From: Hawksworthiomyces lignivorus
Taxonomy: Eukaryota > Ascomycota > Sordariomycetes > Ophiostomatales > Ophiostomataceae
Assembly: GCA_002917075.1 (NCBI GenBank)
Contig: NTMA01000112.1
Span: 62,001 to 126,000 of the forward strand
DNA length: 64,000 nt
Reading direction: 5' to 3'
Under the pieces are notes generated by a model. It was given only the letters and a program-made list of their open reading frames with translations, did no database searches and had not been told where the DNA came from. The position numbers and the translations under genes are program-made. Numbering within the stretch: position 1 is the stretch's first letter; every line of letters begins with the position of its first letter. Positions 1-11,073 of this stretch are shown here, in pieces.

Positions 1-2
1 CG

Positions 3-296
3 CAGTTCGCGCCAACTTGGAGGACGGCCGAAGGCATCCGTGGGGAGCTCGAGGCCACGGGGTTTCGGGCGGTCAAAGTCTATCCGGTCGAGACGTACAT
101 GCCGTTTAAAGACTACAACGAGATCGCCATGTACATCTTGACCGAGTTTCCCGGCATGAAGCGCATCACCTCGGACATGACTCCCGAGGAGCTCGACAAG
201 ACGCGAGGCCTCATGGTGGAGTACATTAAGTCAAAGCACCCGGCGGCTCCTGGCCGCTTAGTCGGCACGGCGCTTATCGGAATAGGGAGGAAATAA
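3..296 (+). CDS. SAM-dependent methyltransferase, C-terminal part (5' end off window)
   Basis: An open frame runs from the window edge (codon starting at base 3) to a TAA at 294-296, giving about 97 residues. The first Met in the frame, at 99, is internal, because good protein continues upstream of it. The text resembles the C-terminal third of fungal class I (UbiE-like) methyltransferases: a G-I-R-G-E-L-E stretch, V-x-V-Y-P-V-E, a P-E-E-L-D-K-T-R helix and a final G-T-A-L-I-G-I-G-R-K strand. The SAM-binding GxGxG half lies outside the window. The substrate cannot be inferred. The gene ends about 1.6 kb before the next gene and may belong to a neighbouring locus. Family call fairly sure; function unknown. 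Confidence 0.7.
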   Translation, partial: QFAPTWRTAEGIRGELEATGFRAVKVYPVETYMPFKDYNEIAMYILTEFPGMKRITSDMTPEELDKTRGLMVEYIKSKHPAAPGRLVGTALIGIGRK

Positions 297-1918
297 GGCC
301 AGCTTCCCGAACTGTCTAAACCTGGCTAGCGTAGATCGAGATATAGATGACCCCGACATTGATCTGTTGTCGTTGCCATGCTGGCGGGCGTGAAATTGCT
401 TACCCCTGTTCACTAGATCATTCATGTGTGCTCTAAATTTACGACAGACGTCTATAACCCGAATTGTTCTCTTCCTAGTAGTTTTCTCCAGGTTACTGAA
501 CACTCCAAAAGGAATGATGCAATGCATAATCTCTTTTAGGTCTTCCTACACACCCTAGGCGAACGCAGGACAAAATTGTACAGTCAAATAACGAACGCAA
601 TTGCAGACACATGTGATTTCTCATAGGGGCCCATTTTTACTCAACTGGCGAGAACTCATCATAGGCAGTGACAAATAAATGCAGCCTCGTCATTTGTTGA
701 GCAAGCCCATCCTGCTCTTAATATACTCGGTATACCACACAAGGCAGTGCCATCGTTTTACCAGATGTACCGAAAATGGATGTTCTACTTGTCCGTCAGG
801 TCACGGAAATCGGTATCCTGGTGCACGCGCTCCCCGGCAGCCTCGTCTACGGCGTCTCTCCGCCGGTTCTCCTACTAGCAGTACGTCGCATACGAGACGA
901 TGAAGATGGAGGATAGTCCATGACTTCCCAGAATGGCTGCGATGTCGAGGGGGTACAGAGGAGCCTGGCTCGTTTTGAAAACTATGGCGCGATGATGTTG
1001 GAGGTGTAGTAGGATATGAAGAGGAGTGTATTGGTGGTGGCCTTTTTTGTGTGGTCGGCTGTGTTGGTTGTAATCAGGCTGAGGCTGGTGGTATACGAGC
1101 GGAGATAAAAGCACGACACGTATAGCGGCAAGCCGGCCGTAGTAGTTGGTCGTGGTAGTGTGTAGAGAAAGACGGTTGAGATGAGGTCATTTAAGATATC
1201 AACGAGAGTCCAAAAGGTCCGCTACTGATAACGTGGTATATATTTAACGTACATGAGAAGAAGACGTCAAAGTAATATATATAAAACGAGATAATTTATA
1301 TAATGTCGATGAATATACTTAATGAGACCGACCAGTGTAAAGTGTAGCCGAGGTCTTTAATAATAAGTAGAACGGAGTTGGTTAAACCGTCGTTAGAAAT
1401 ATTGATAGTAAGTTTTTTTTTTTTTCAAAAAAAAGAACTATGTCTTAAAGTCCAAAAACGTCTTAATTAGCTAGTCTTTATTGAATTACTTATTCTCGAT
1501 GCTCGTTTCGTTGGCGTATAACACATCTTGTGAACGATTCGGAGATATACAAAAGATCACATATGAAAAGTAACATTAGCGATACTTTAACTATTCTTTT
1601 TCTTTTCTTTTCGTTTATATTATAGCCGAATTTTACATGTGCATCTTGGGTATTTGCTTAAAATATCTATAATTTAGGAGCGCTACAATCTCGAATTAAA
1701 TAAAGGAAAGAAAAGAGTGCTTTGATATCAGGGGGAAAAAAAAAGATAAATATTTCTTTGTACATTCAAGATTACATCAAAAAAGGAAGTTAGCTAATTC
1801 GTCATTATCAAGAAGAATATTAAGATCTGTGTCTGAAACAGCTGAACTACTGTCTCATCTAGTTAGCAGACCGACGTATGTGTAGGCTAGATGGTTTTAC
1901 AATAGCACAGAGAAAGTC
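297..1918. other. intergenic, AT-rich, no supported gene
   Basis: Short open frames here (for example 679-903) have no recognisable protein pattern, no splice logic and low-complexity composition. From about 1180 to 1800 the sequence is strongly AT-rich, with poly-T/poly-A runs around 1411-1433 and 1735-1745. I see no gene, repeat family or RNA. Confidence 0.6.
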
Positions 1919-4612
1919 TTACGCTTTTGATGAGGATTCTTTGGTTGGGCTCCAAATAGTGGCACTCATGGTACCTGATAATAGATCATATTGAGAAGGA
2001 AAGAGGTCATAAGGTAGAGATAAGTCCATACCATCCAAGTCAATAGATGGCACGGCATGTAAATGGGATTGATTAGCATAGGACAGTGAGTTAGCAGCAG
2101 TTGGCCTATCAATAGATGCGTCAAAACCAGGATTCACAGGTGAAATATTATTAGAAGGCTTGGCAACGGTCCGTATTAGCTGACAGCTGGTATCAACTAC
2201 GCGCGATGCAGCATGTGCTGTTCCGCCGAGCCCTGCAGTTGACACTTCGTCGCTCTGCCGGTGAGTCCAGACCCCTGAGGCGACGAGTTTCCTCTTTGCT
2301 GTAGAGAAAAGAGAATGGATTAGATCTGCTGCCCAGTATGTCTTTCGCAGTTCTGCCATGACAATCATGCAAATGTCAAGCTGATGCCGCGCTAGTGACA
2401 TTGTGAGTGGCGTATTGGATACAGACATGAATAAATGCATCTGTAGTGCTGGGATGATAGCTGTAACCCTGTATTGTATGAGTAAACGATTTGTAACTTG
2501 CAAGGTAGAAAATGAGATCTATTTACATTAATGGGTGGCATATGTCAATCATACTAGACGCGATCATCTTATTAAGGATACCGTTGATATTCGAAGCCGC
2601 GATGTTGGCGCGGTGCAAAGAGCGTACACGCCAGGGCTCATTTTGTGTGGCGTCTGAACCACCAGGTCTATCAGCCAAGTATGGCCTGTTGAGAGCTATA
2701 ACACACGCCCTATAATAATTAGACCAGTTTAATCTGGTGATGGAGGGATGTCCTTACTCATAGTAAATATATAAATGATACAGATGGGATAAAACCACCG
2801 GATTATCCTGGCATACTTCCTCGCTCGGAAATGCAGAGCTACAGCGTAGTAGCTGAGCCCAATCCTTTTCAATGGAGACAGAAGGCGAAATATCCATTTG
2901 TCGCTTAGCCTTGAAGTGTGTAGTAAGGATACGTCCCAGAATAAAAGTCGCCTCCAAGAGGTGAGCCCATATTCGGGGAAGCATCCTACGCTCGTCGTCC
3001 GGAAAATACTTGCGCGCAAGTTGGCTTGTTGTGCCGGACCATAACTTTTCTACGTCGTCTGCCGTTGGAATTGGTGTATCGCAGTCATCGAGGCTGATGC
3101 GTACTGGTCGTCCCAGGCCGTATGAAAGCCAGGTGTCCCGAAAATAGCAAGTCCACCAAATCAGGCGCCATAAGCGACACCGGTCACCTACTGCGGCTGA
3201 CTGCTGCTGTCCCCCTGCTTTTTGAAAGCGCACTCTTTCGAGCAACAGACTCCGGTGGAGGCCAATGGTGTGGCATAGGCTAATAGCAATACCAATCCAG
3301 TGCCAGGAGCCATTGCGATCCTCGGCATCTACATACCAGAACGCCAGCAGGATTACCGATTGTATAAGGGGTATCTTGTCTTTTTCGTAGTCAGCATCAT
3401 AAAGCGCCTGTTTAAATTTGTCAGACCACTCGCTTTCACACTTCATCTGAATGCGCTATGCCCTCTCTTAGACTCACCTTTGCTCGTCGATAGATGGCAG
3501 CTTTCATTGCCTTACGAGACCCGTAACCTGCTAGGCTGACCGTCTGAGCATCAATAAACTATAGCGATTAGTTTAGTAAATTATATAGTATTGTAGGATG
3601 TTAGAAATGCTTCATAAATACATTTGTTGCTGCAAAGAACATGCTCCACAAAAGCAGCAAGTTGATATTCATAGGGCCGCCTGCTTCGTACTCGTTGACA
3701 AACTTGCCTGCGTCGATGATTGGTAGGAAAGGATGTACATGATAGAAGTAGCATCGCAAAAGCACACATCTAACCGCATCAGAGGGCAGAGAGAAGCATC
3801 CTCTAGCCTGCAGAGCCGCTAAATCTTCTTGAAGCATGGCACTCCGAGCTGCGGCTCTAGGTACGACAAAGTGGTTGCTTGGAAATCGGCGCCGAGGACG
3901 GCAAATATCCACTACAAATCTTAGACCTTGCTGATCTCCTGAAATCTTGAGAGATTAGCTCGTGTTTAAAAAGAGACAGCTTGGGATAGTCCCCACCGGC
4001 GTATAGCATAGCAGTTCCCTCTTCATTTTCATCCCTGTCATCGTCTAGTATAGCAGAATAATCAGTACCGCGGTGCTCAGCACCATCCTTTTTGATATCC
4101 TGTAGATGAGAATTCGAAATTTCCTTCAATAATTCTGATGTCCCGTCTTCCATCGCGTCATGTGATGATGGTGTAGATTCAGGTGTCCTCGCCCAAGACT
4201 CGCAAGGCGCCGTCACGGACAGTTTCACTGCTGATGCAGAATGCGACTCAGTGTCTGGAGGGAGTGGACGGTGACGTATTGAGGTAGTCCTAGACCCCCG
4301 AGATGGAGTAACTGCTTCTGTCTTTCCTTGTGAGAGCATTTTCGCTAGCCTGCGTATACCACATGTCAGTATTTCCGGAACCTGCTAAATGTTGATAAAC
4401 TTATGAAGGATAACACACATATGGCGGCCTCTGCATCTACCTCGATCAATTATCTTGCAGTCGATACCATCCTGTGCGCAGTTGACACAAGGTGGCCCTG
4501 ATTGCGTAACATTGCATCGAACCTTTCGCGTATGGCATTGCTGGCATGCTAGAGCGGAACGTTTGCGGTACCGGCTATGCGACGTTCTATTTTCTTCTAT
4601 AGATTCTGCCAT
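1919..4612 (-). CDS. Zn2Cys6 transcription factor, Ctf1-like, seven exons
   Basis: Predicted exons (minus strand) are 4612-4419, 4349-3997, 3938-3622, 3558-3478, 3407-2758, 2709-2527 and 2468-1919. They total 2328 nt, coding 775 aa. All six introns are 48-70 bp with GT..AG ends, several with CTAAT branch sites. The N-terminus has a complete Zn2Cys6 cluster (Cys 23, 26, 33, 42, 45, 52) with a basic tail. The middle holds a Fungal_trans (PF04082) region, including F-W-Y-V-D-A-E-D-R and G-L-H-R-S. The layout resembles cutinase transcription factor 1-type regulators. It is divergent from the BVMO at 5051 across 438 bp and heads the catabolic block to its right, so it is a plausible local regulator (inference). 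No lesion seen. Confidence 0.85.
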
Positions 4613-5050
4613 TTTGAATTATCGAGTGAATATTAGTGTTTTTCTTGAAACGCAGTATTGCTTCGACGCTGATGGGAAAGAAAATTCATCTAGCCAGCGC
4701 CTTGTAAAAATTAATGTCATTGCAAGTCCCTGGTCAAGATAGATTGTGGAGTCTGGGGAAATGCGGAGATATTGTGGGCGTGTTCAGCTCAATTCAGCCA
4801 ATCCGTGACCAACCTGGGCCGAGGTCCAAACGGTCAGCCGATTGGCTGCTTCGTGGTGAGCTGTCGTACGTTTGCTCAAGCTGTAAGTCGCCATCAGTTG
4901 CTATGAAAGTTGACCTCACACGGCATTGTATATTAATATGTTCCCATACGACGGAAACATAAGGATGATTTTGGTTCATATTAATTTTATTTTACAGAAA
5001 GGAGAAGAGACGAGAGAAACTCAAATCTTTCAAGCACCCCCCTCGCCTCT
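4613..5050. promoter_or_regulatory. divergent intergenic region between regulator and BVMO pseudogene
   Basis: This 438-bp region lies between two divergent starts. It contains an inverted repeat CAGCC-GATT-GGCTG at 4835-4848, whose spacer and right arm contain ATTGG (reverse CCAAT). A forward CCAAT lies at about 4798. These are candidate CCAAT-complex or regulator sites; function is inferred from position only. Confidence 0.4.
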
Positions 5051-7173
5051 ATGAAACAAGAATCGGTGCTTGGCAGCTCATCGCTTGCCCCTGACCCGGT
5101 GGCCACTCGTGATCCAGAGGGTCCCCACGAAAATGAATGGTACAACCAGGAATTTGGAGACTATACGATCTCGGAACAACCAATCTACACGAAGTCGCTC
5201 CGTCCGCATTATCTGTGTTGGAGCTGGTGCGACTGGTCTTCAGCTTGCTTACAAAGCCGAGAGACTTTTGGAGAAGGTGACACTACAGATTTACGAGAAA
5301 AATGACGATATTGGTGGCACGTGGCTGGAGAACCGCTATCCAAACTGCACGTGCGATATTCCTAGCCATAGCTAGTGAGCGCCTTCTCCTTAATCTATCG
5401 GTCCGTGGTGGCCAGTCATATACTAACCCCTCTTTAATTTCAAGCCAGTTTGCTTGGGCTAGAAACCCAAACTGATCCCATTATTACTCTTCCAGTCCAG
5501 AGATATGGCAATACTTCAAAGACATCGCAACTAAGTATAACCTAGAGCGATATGTCAAATTCAAACACCGAGTCTCCTCGGCTAGGTGGGATGAAAACGA
5601 AGGTCTCTGGGAGTTGTCAATCAGCACACCTGATGGAAGCACTATTACTGACAAGTGCGAAATTCTCGTCAATGGAACTGGTGTCCTAAAGTACGTAATT
5701 ATTGCCAATTCAATATCTTACGCAATATTGATAGATTATCAGCTAACGCGTATGTCCAGCTCGTGGAAGTATCCCAATATCCCAGGACTAAAATTATTTA
5801 AAGGGAAATTGATGCACACAGCGGCTTGGGATGGCGACTATGATCTCACGGGTAAAACTGTAGATGTGATTGGAGGAGGCTCGTCAGCTGTGCAGGTCGT
5901 TCCTAGCATCCAGCCGAGTAAGTTTGCTCTGTTGTAGTATCGCTGGTGATGAGAAGCCATCTAAATTTTTCAGCTGTTGGGGAAGTTGATACCTTTTCTC
6001 AGATCTCCAGTCTGGATTACCATAGGATTTGGTTCCAAATATGCGGGGCCGGGAGGCGCCAACTTTACCTGTAAGGAAGTACATTTTGTCGAGATTTGTT
6101 TATATGTCTTCTAATGAATTCGATATCTTAGACTCGAAAGAACAGATTGAAATGTTCAAGAGCAAGCCTGAAATATATGACAAGTACTGCCGAGAATTGG
6201 ATGGCGAGTTAAATAAACGGTTCACGCTAGTACGTTACCATGTTGACATATGCATTATCAATATAAAGCTTATACGTTTTGCAGAATCATCTTCTCAGTA
6301 AAGACTAGAAAGACTCCCGCGCTGCTCTAGCGAAGATTATGGCTGAACGCCTCAATCACAATGAAAGGCTTATGAATCACTTAATTCCTGGCTTTGCGCT
6401 AGGATGCCGCCGTATGATGCCAGGCACTGGCTATCTTGAAAGCCTTACAAAGGACAACGTCGAAGTTATCACTGAAGAAGTCATACGGCTTACCGAAATT
6501 GGAGTTGTTGATGCCACAGGCAAAGAGCACCAAGTGGATGTGATTATCTGTGCAACAGGATTTGATACATCTTTCGCGACACCTTACGAGTGCATTGGTC
6601 GTAATGGACAGAGTCTTCGAGAGAAATTCGGCGACTTCCCTGAAGGATACCTCTCCATTATGGTCGACAAGTTTCCTAATCTCTTCTGTAAGTCAAGCCG
6701 TGCTGAGAAAGGATATCACATGCGACACCGGCTTACATTATTTAGTGTTCATAGGCCCGAATGGTCCGGCTAGTCATTCATCGCTTCTGCCTATCCTTGA
6801 ATGGCACACGCGCTACTTATTCAAAATGATAAATAAGCTCCAGCGGGAGAATATCAAAGCCTTCTCTCCAAAACTCGAGTGCGTCCAAGAGTTCGGTCAG
6901 CATACCCATACTATTATGAAAAGACTTGTTTGGTCGTCTTCTTGTCTTTCTTGGTTTAAAAATGGCAAAGCTCATGGTCCTGTCACGGCAATCTGGCCAG
7001 GGAGTCGACTTCACTACTTTGAGGCTTTAAAGAACCCTAGGTATGAAGACTTTGAAATAGCGTATAGAAGCAAAAATGGGTACCAGTACTTCGGAAATGG
7101 CTATACAGAGGAAGAAATGAGTCCTGATGGAAACGCAGTTTGGTACTTCGATGATCCATTTTGCAAGGTGTGA
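5051..7173 (+). pseudogene. Baeyer-Villiger flavin monooxygenase, disrupted
   Basis: Class B flavoprotein monooxygenase recognised across several exons. It has an N-terminal GxGxxG FAD loop (V-G-A-G-A-T-G), a G-G-T-W motif, a second GxGxxS/G NADPH loop (I-G-G-G-S-S-A) and the BVMO signature FxGxxxHxxxWD (F-K-G-K-L-M-H-T-A-A-W-D). A late A-T-G-F-D motif and a normal C-terminus ending at TGA 7171-7173 complete it. Introns with good sites follow about 5372, 5694, 5918, 6071, 6229 and 6689. Lesions: the N-terminal frame from ATG 5051 is shifted relative to the FAD-loop frame near 5195-5205; an in-frame TGA at 5473-5475 sits where the family has Trp; one extra G in the run 5979-5982 shifts frame. 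A TAG at 6306-6308 may be only an intron end. An alternative ATG at 5133 could bypass the first lesion but not the others. Confidence 0.75.
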
Positions 7174-7970
7174 CAGGTATGTTGGGAATAAGAGGAAAAT
7201 CTTCGACTCATAAAACTGTGAATAATAAACGGAATATGAAAAAAAAAAAAAGTTTTCTTCACGAGCTTTGTAGACTGGGCTTGCTGGCCTCTTCTTTCGA
7301 AAATACTTCATCGTAAGGGAACCTCATAATACTGAATGGATCGCTGTATGTTGTTCTTTTATTTCAAGACCTTTTACTGATTTTGGCTTTTGGTTGATTT
7401 GTTTGTGCAAGGTATACCGAGTAATACAGCACAATTTGGGTTAATTAATGGAGCATGCTTATCTTTTCGATAAACTACCGTTCTAATGCCATCAAAGGTG
7501 TGTCATTTTCCGATTTTTTGTTATATTACCTGTTTAGGTTATACGAGATGTGGAATCGCTAGTTGTGCTTCGGAACAGATAAAGTATGTCTATATCATAC
7601 TGGCACCGATAAGTGCATCTTGTAAGTTTAGAGGTATTAACCATAGATCTTTACTGAGCAGTAGCATCAGTTAAGTACATTTCTTGTTGAGAGCAACACA
7701 AGCGATTAAATATTAGACAATTTAACTATGCACTTTCCCCATACGCCACCGAACTCGATTCAAGAAAAGCATCACAAGGTAGTTCGATTTTCGCATCATG
7801 CCATCTACATCTGATAATAAACGACGGAAAAGATAAAGCCTGTTAAGAATAATTTGTCACACCGTGATTTTTTCTTAAGCATCTGGCAAGGATGTAATGA
7901 TCATTTTTTTCACCAGTGGGAAAGCCAATTGACTGTTTCATCACGCAATAATAACCAGCCTTGTTATCCA
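7174..7970. other. intergenic, nothing recognised
   Basis: Convergent 3' region between the BVMO pseudogene and the SDR gene. It is AT-rich with a poly-A run near 7238-7250. No coding pattern seen. Confidence 0.5.
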
Positions 7971-8807
7971 CTATCTACCATGAAATCCTCCATCAATTGG
8001 GAACCTAACTCCAGTAATGTAATCTGAAGCAGGGCTACAGAAAAACAAAGTGATCCCTTTAAAGTCGTCTGGAACACCCCAACGACCCATCGGTGTTCGA
8101 GAATTAATGTATTCTTTGAACCCAGGTTCTTTTTCATAATAGCCTTTAGTGAGCGGAGTAAGAATATATCTGAAGAAGTTAGTATTTAACACTGTCTCTA
8201 CAAGATGAGTACAACCAACATACCCGGGGCACAGGCAATTAACCTGAATATTATGCTCTGCCCACTCATTGGCAAATGCTGACGTGAACTGGTTCACAGC
8301 ACCTTTTGTTCCGGCATAAACTGAGATGTTCTTAGTAGCGATAAAGCCCGCCATAGATGATACATTCAGCACCTTGCCGCCCTTGCCACGCGCAATCATT
8401 CGGCGGCCAATCTCCTGTGTGATAACGTAGTTTGCATTCATGTTGATGTTAATCACCTTGCGTCGAAAATCGTCGTCGACGTTGAGGATTGGTTTATGGC
8501 CGCTAACTCCAGCACAGTTAATAAGGATGTCAATTTCATGACCGTCACGCTCGCAGATGTCTGCAATCACTTGCTTGACCGCAACTTCGTCTGCAAGGTC
8601 ACAGTCGTAAGCGCTGACCTTGATGGAGAGTTTGGCCAAGGCTTCTTTAGTCGATGTATTGGGGTCACCAGGAACCTGGATAATAATTATGTTGGCTCCA
8701 GCCTCAGCCAACGACTCGGCCATGGCGCCACCAATGCCGCCGTTGGCGCCTGTTACCAAGGCTGTTTTACCCTCTATACGGAAGAGGTCAAGGACGTTGG
8801 GCGACAT
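7971..8807 (-). CDS. short-chain dehydrogenase/reductase (SDR), one in-frame intron
   Basis: Classical SDR. The Rossmann motif TGxxxGxG is at residues 19-26, N-x-A-G as N-C-A-G at 97-100, catalytic Ser in N-V-S-S at about 150-151, and Tyr164-xxx-Lys168 (Y-A-G-T-K). The continuous open frame (278 codons) hides an intron at 8223-8170. It is 54 bp (a multiple of three), with GTATGT, an ACTAAC branch and TTCAG, and removing it restores the family P-G-Y-I sequence. The mature protein is thus about 260 aa, typical for the family and closest in feel to KduD/gluconate-type or 3-oxoacyl reductases. It is an NAD(P)-dependent cytosolic oxidoreductase; substrate unknown. It is divergent from the cyclase at 9257 with 449 bp between starts, suggesting co-regulation. 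Intact. Confidence 0.88.
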   Translation of the reverse strand: MSPNVLDLFRIEGKTALVTGANGGIGGAMAESLAEAGANIIIIQVPGDPNTSTKEALAKLSIKVSAYDCDLADEVAVKQVIADICERDGHEIDILINCAGVSGHKPILNVDDDFRRKVININMNANYVITQEIGRRMIARGKGGKVLNVSSMAGFIATKNISVYAGTKGAVNQFTSAFANEWAEHNIQVNCLCPGYVGCTHLVETVLNTNFFRYILTPLTKGYYEKEPGFKEYINSRTPMGRWGVPDDFKGITLFFCSPASDYITGVRFPIDGGFHGR

Positions 8808-9256
8808 CTTGGCGTAGGGAGGCGTAAAATTGAAGACTGGTGAATTATCGAGAAAGTTGAGAAAATTGGGCTTGTTTATAGTTTTTAATGTGCCATAGAA
8901 GTCGAACTAGCCGATCCGTGGCTCGGTCACCATCCGGGGTACCCCAGATTATTTCATTCACTCTCCCCGCTCCAGGAGCCACCGTATTCATTTATGGAAA
9001 TACCTACGGCCTCTCGAATTGCAGCCTCGGCTTCTACAGAGGTACTAATTGTTGGATTTCCTTGCGCATTTATAACACAGATGCTATAGATGATTAAATT
9101 GCTTGCACAATCAACACGCAGAAACAAATTTATTACTTCCGGCTCAAAAACGAATGATCTGCTATCTCTCCCCTATTAATTTACTTCCAATTTTGTTACT
9201 AGCACCCACTGAGCCTTTACAAAACCACATCGTCCAGTCAAGAGATTGGTATTGTC
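8808..9256. promoter_or_regulatory. divergent promoter region, SDR and cyclase
   Basis: 449 bp between two divergent intact genes. It contains the perfect palindrome GGGGTACCCC at 8936-8945 inside a CGG-rich stretch (about 8911-8945), which suits a zinc-cluster regulator. Reading this as a binding site is inference. Confidence 0.4.
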
Positions 9257-10568
9257 ATGGACGTACCCGCATTTGCAGAGCTCCCAAATATCCCCGGTGG
9301 ACCAAAGGGATGTGCTTGGGAAGTTTGGAATAAGATCCATGAGCAGACAACTGGAAGAATACGCGAGAAAGATTGGCTCGGTACGCTCAACCACCTAACG
9401 TCTGCTGTAGTGGCTGACGCCGGAAAAGAAATTCAGTCGGGAGACCGAGCCTTCTTGAAGTTAGTTGAACTCAGAAAAAGAAAGATATTTTTCGAATTGC
9501 TAACTCGTTATGCAGCTGGCCTCTAGACGCTTATATCCACGTCGGGTTTGGACGAAAGAAGCTAGATCTTGGTCTGATTGATGGCCACGTAGCTACTGCC
9601 GGGAGATTTCTTGCAAATGATGATGAGGTACTAATTTCTTTGCATATATCGCATAAAACAATTCGAGACATCTTATTAATAACTTCAACAGATAGCTTTC
9701 AATACCCAAATTAGCTCTCAATGGGACGGATTATGCCATTTCGCGCACCAAAAGACCAAACTCTATTTCAACGGCGCCACACATGAAGAATTGCAAAATC
9801 GTGCCAATAGGCCAGGATCTGTCCATGGTAATTAGAACTATCCCTCATGAATGATCCCTTGGATGGAGTTAGACTAATACATCAAGAATGGTCAAATCAT
9901 GGGGGAATTTGCGGTCGAGGCATCCTACTGGACTACTATGCCTATACTAAAGCGCATGGCATTAAGTATTTCCCTGGAGAATACCGTGAAATTCCCGTGG
10001 CAGATTTGGAATTGGTGGCTTTGTGGGAAGGAGTGACTTTCCGGCCGGGTGACATCTTATTCATCCGCACTGGCTGGACAACATGGCACGACTCTCTACG
10101 TAGTGATAATGCCAAGCTGGTGGCTTTGACACTCGATAAACACGATAACGCAGGGCTACTTGCTGGCGAAGAAACAGCAAAATGGATTTGGTATATGTCT
10201 TATGCAACAAATAAATCTGATTCGATTACTAATGTTAACATAGGAATAATCGATTCGCTGCAGTTGCAGGAGACAATCCAACGCTGGAAGCTTGGCCGCC
10301 AACCGGTAAGACACAATGTACGTTCAATCCTAGCCCGCGTAGCTATTTCAAATAATTTCATAGTCGCTTTTGAGTCTAATTATTATCATTAGTGCTTCAT
10401 GAATACCTTCTCCCTATGCTGGGGTGTCCAATTGGTGAGCTGTTGGATCTTGAAGAGCTGTCAAGACTCTGTGCCAAGCATAAAAGATATACATTTTTTG
10501 TTGCGAGTGCCCCATTAAATATTGAAGGAGCCATCGCGTCACCTGCAAACGCAGTTGCCATCTTGTAA
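9257..10568 (+). CDS. PF04199 cyclase / kynurenine-formamidase-like hydrolase, six exons
   Basis: Predicted exons are 9257-9459, 9516-9627, 9692-9827, 9887-10190, 10244-10305 and 10393-10568. They total 993 nt, coding 330 aa, the usual length of fungal members. Each junction restores family sequence, and the introns carry CTAAT-type branch sites (for example GACTAATAC before 9886). The metal-binding core is recognisable as S-Q-W-D-G-L-C-H-F. A conserved R-G-I-L-L-D-Y segment and a late E-A-W-P-P segment, with a candidate metal or catalytic Glu, follow. PF04199 enzymes (kynurenine formamidase, isatin hydrolase) hydrolyse amide or lactam bonds with a divalent metal; the substrate here is unknown. 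In this cluster it could open the ester, lactone or amide made by an oxygenase (inference). It is divergent from the SDR and convergent with the FMO at 11074. No lesion seen. Confidence 0.88.
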
Positions 10569-11073
10569 ACATTAAATTATAGCTGATTACAATTCGTAAA
10601 TATTTCATATACCTTAAGGTGTCAGTTCCAAAAATTCATTGTAGGTCAATGCTTCAATGCTCTGATCAAAGTTTTAACGATTCCAGTTGACAATAGTCTA
10701 AATGCTTGCACAATTGTCAAATTTAGTAATAGTTAATTTCTACGTAATAAAGAATTACAAAAAACTAAGCTCATTTGTTCCCCATCTTTCACATCGTCAC
10801 TTTCTTATAGAAATAAAGACGACTAGTTACGTGCAGTACCTAGCTCACTTTGGAAGACCAAGGGATTTGTCATCTAACCGTGATATTCTCATTTCCGAGT
10901 TACAGATGCGGCAGGAGATACAGAGATAGGGTATTAGATTGAATGCCGTTATACGATTGCAGAGTTATGGTTAATCTATATGCGTATTTGTAATAGGATG
11001 CTTTGATAGTAGCAGCTTATATGTAACCGCACAAATATATGAGTGCACATGTGGCAACAGTCCAGTAAATTCA
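10569..11073. other. convergent intergenic region, nothing recognised
   Basis: AT-rich 3' flank between the cyclase and the second flavin monooxygenase. The small frame at 10702-10929 has no family pattern. Confidence 0.5.

Noticed and set aside
679..1114. Overlapping frames as small genes
   Set aside because: No family pattern, no signal peptide, overlapping antisense, low complexity.
5133..5375. ATG 5133 as the true BVMO start, removing the first frame change
   Set aside because: The other frame encodes the expected N-terminal E-F-G-D-Y-T-I-S-E-Q-P segment, so a frame change is likelier; the later TGA and extra G remain in any case.
6306..6308. TAG in the BVMO as a further nonsense mutation
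   Set aside because: An intron ending at this AG would remove it and still give a plausible protein, so it is not counted as a lesion.
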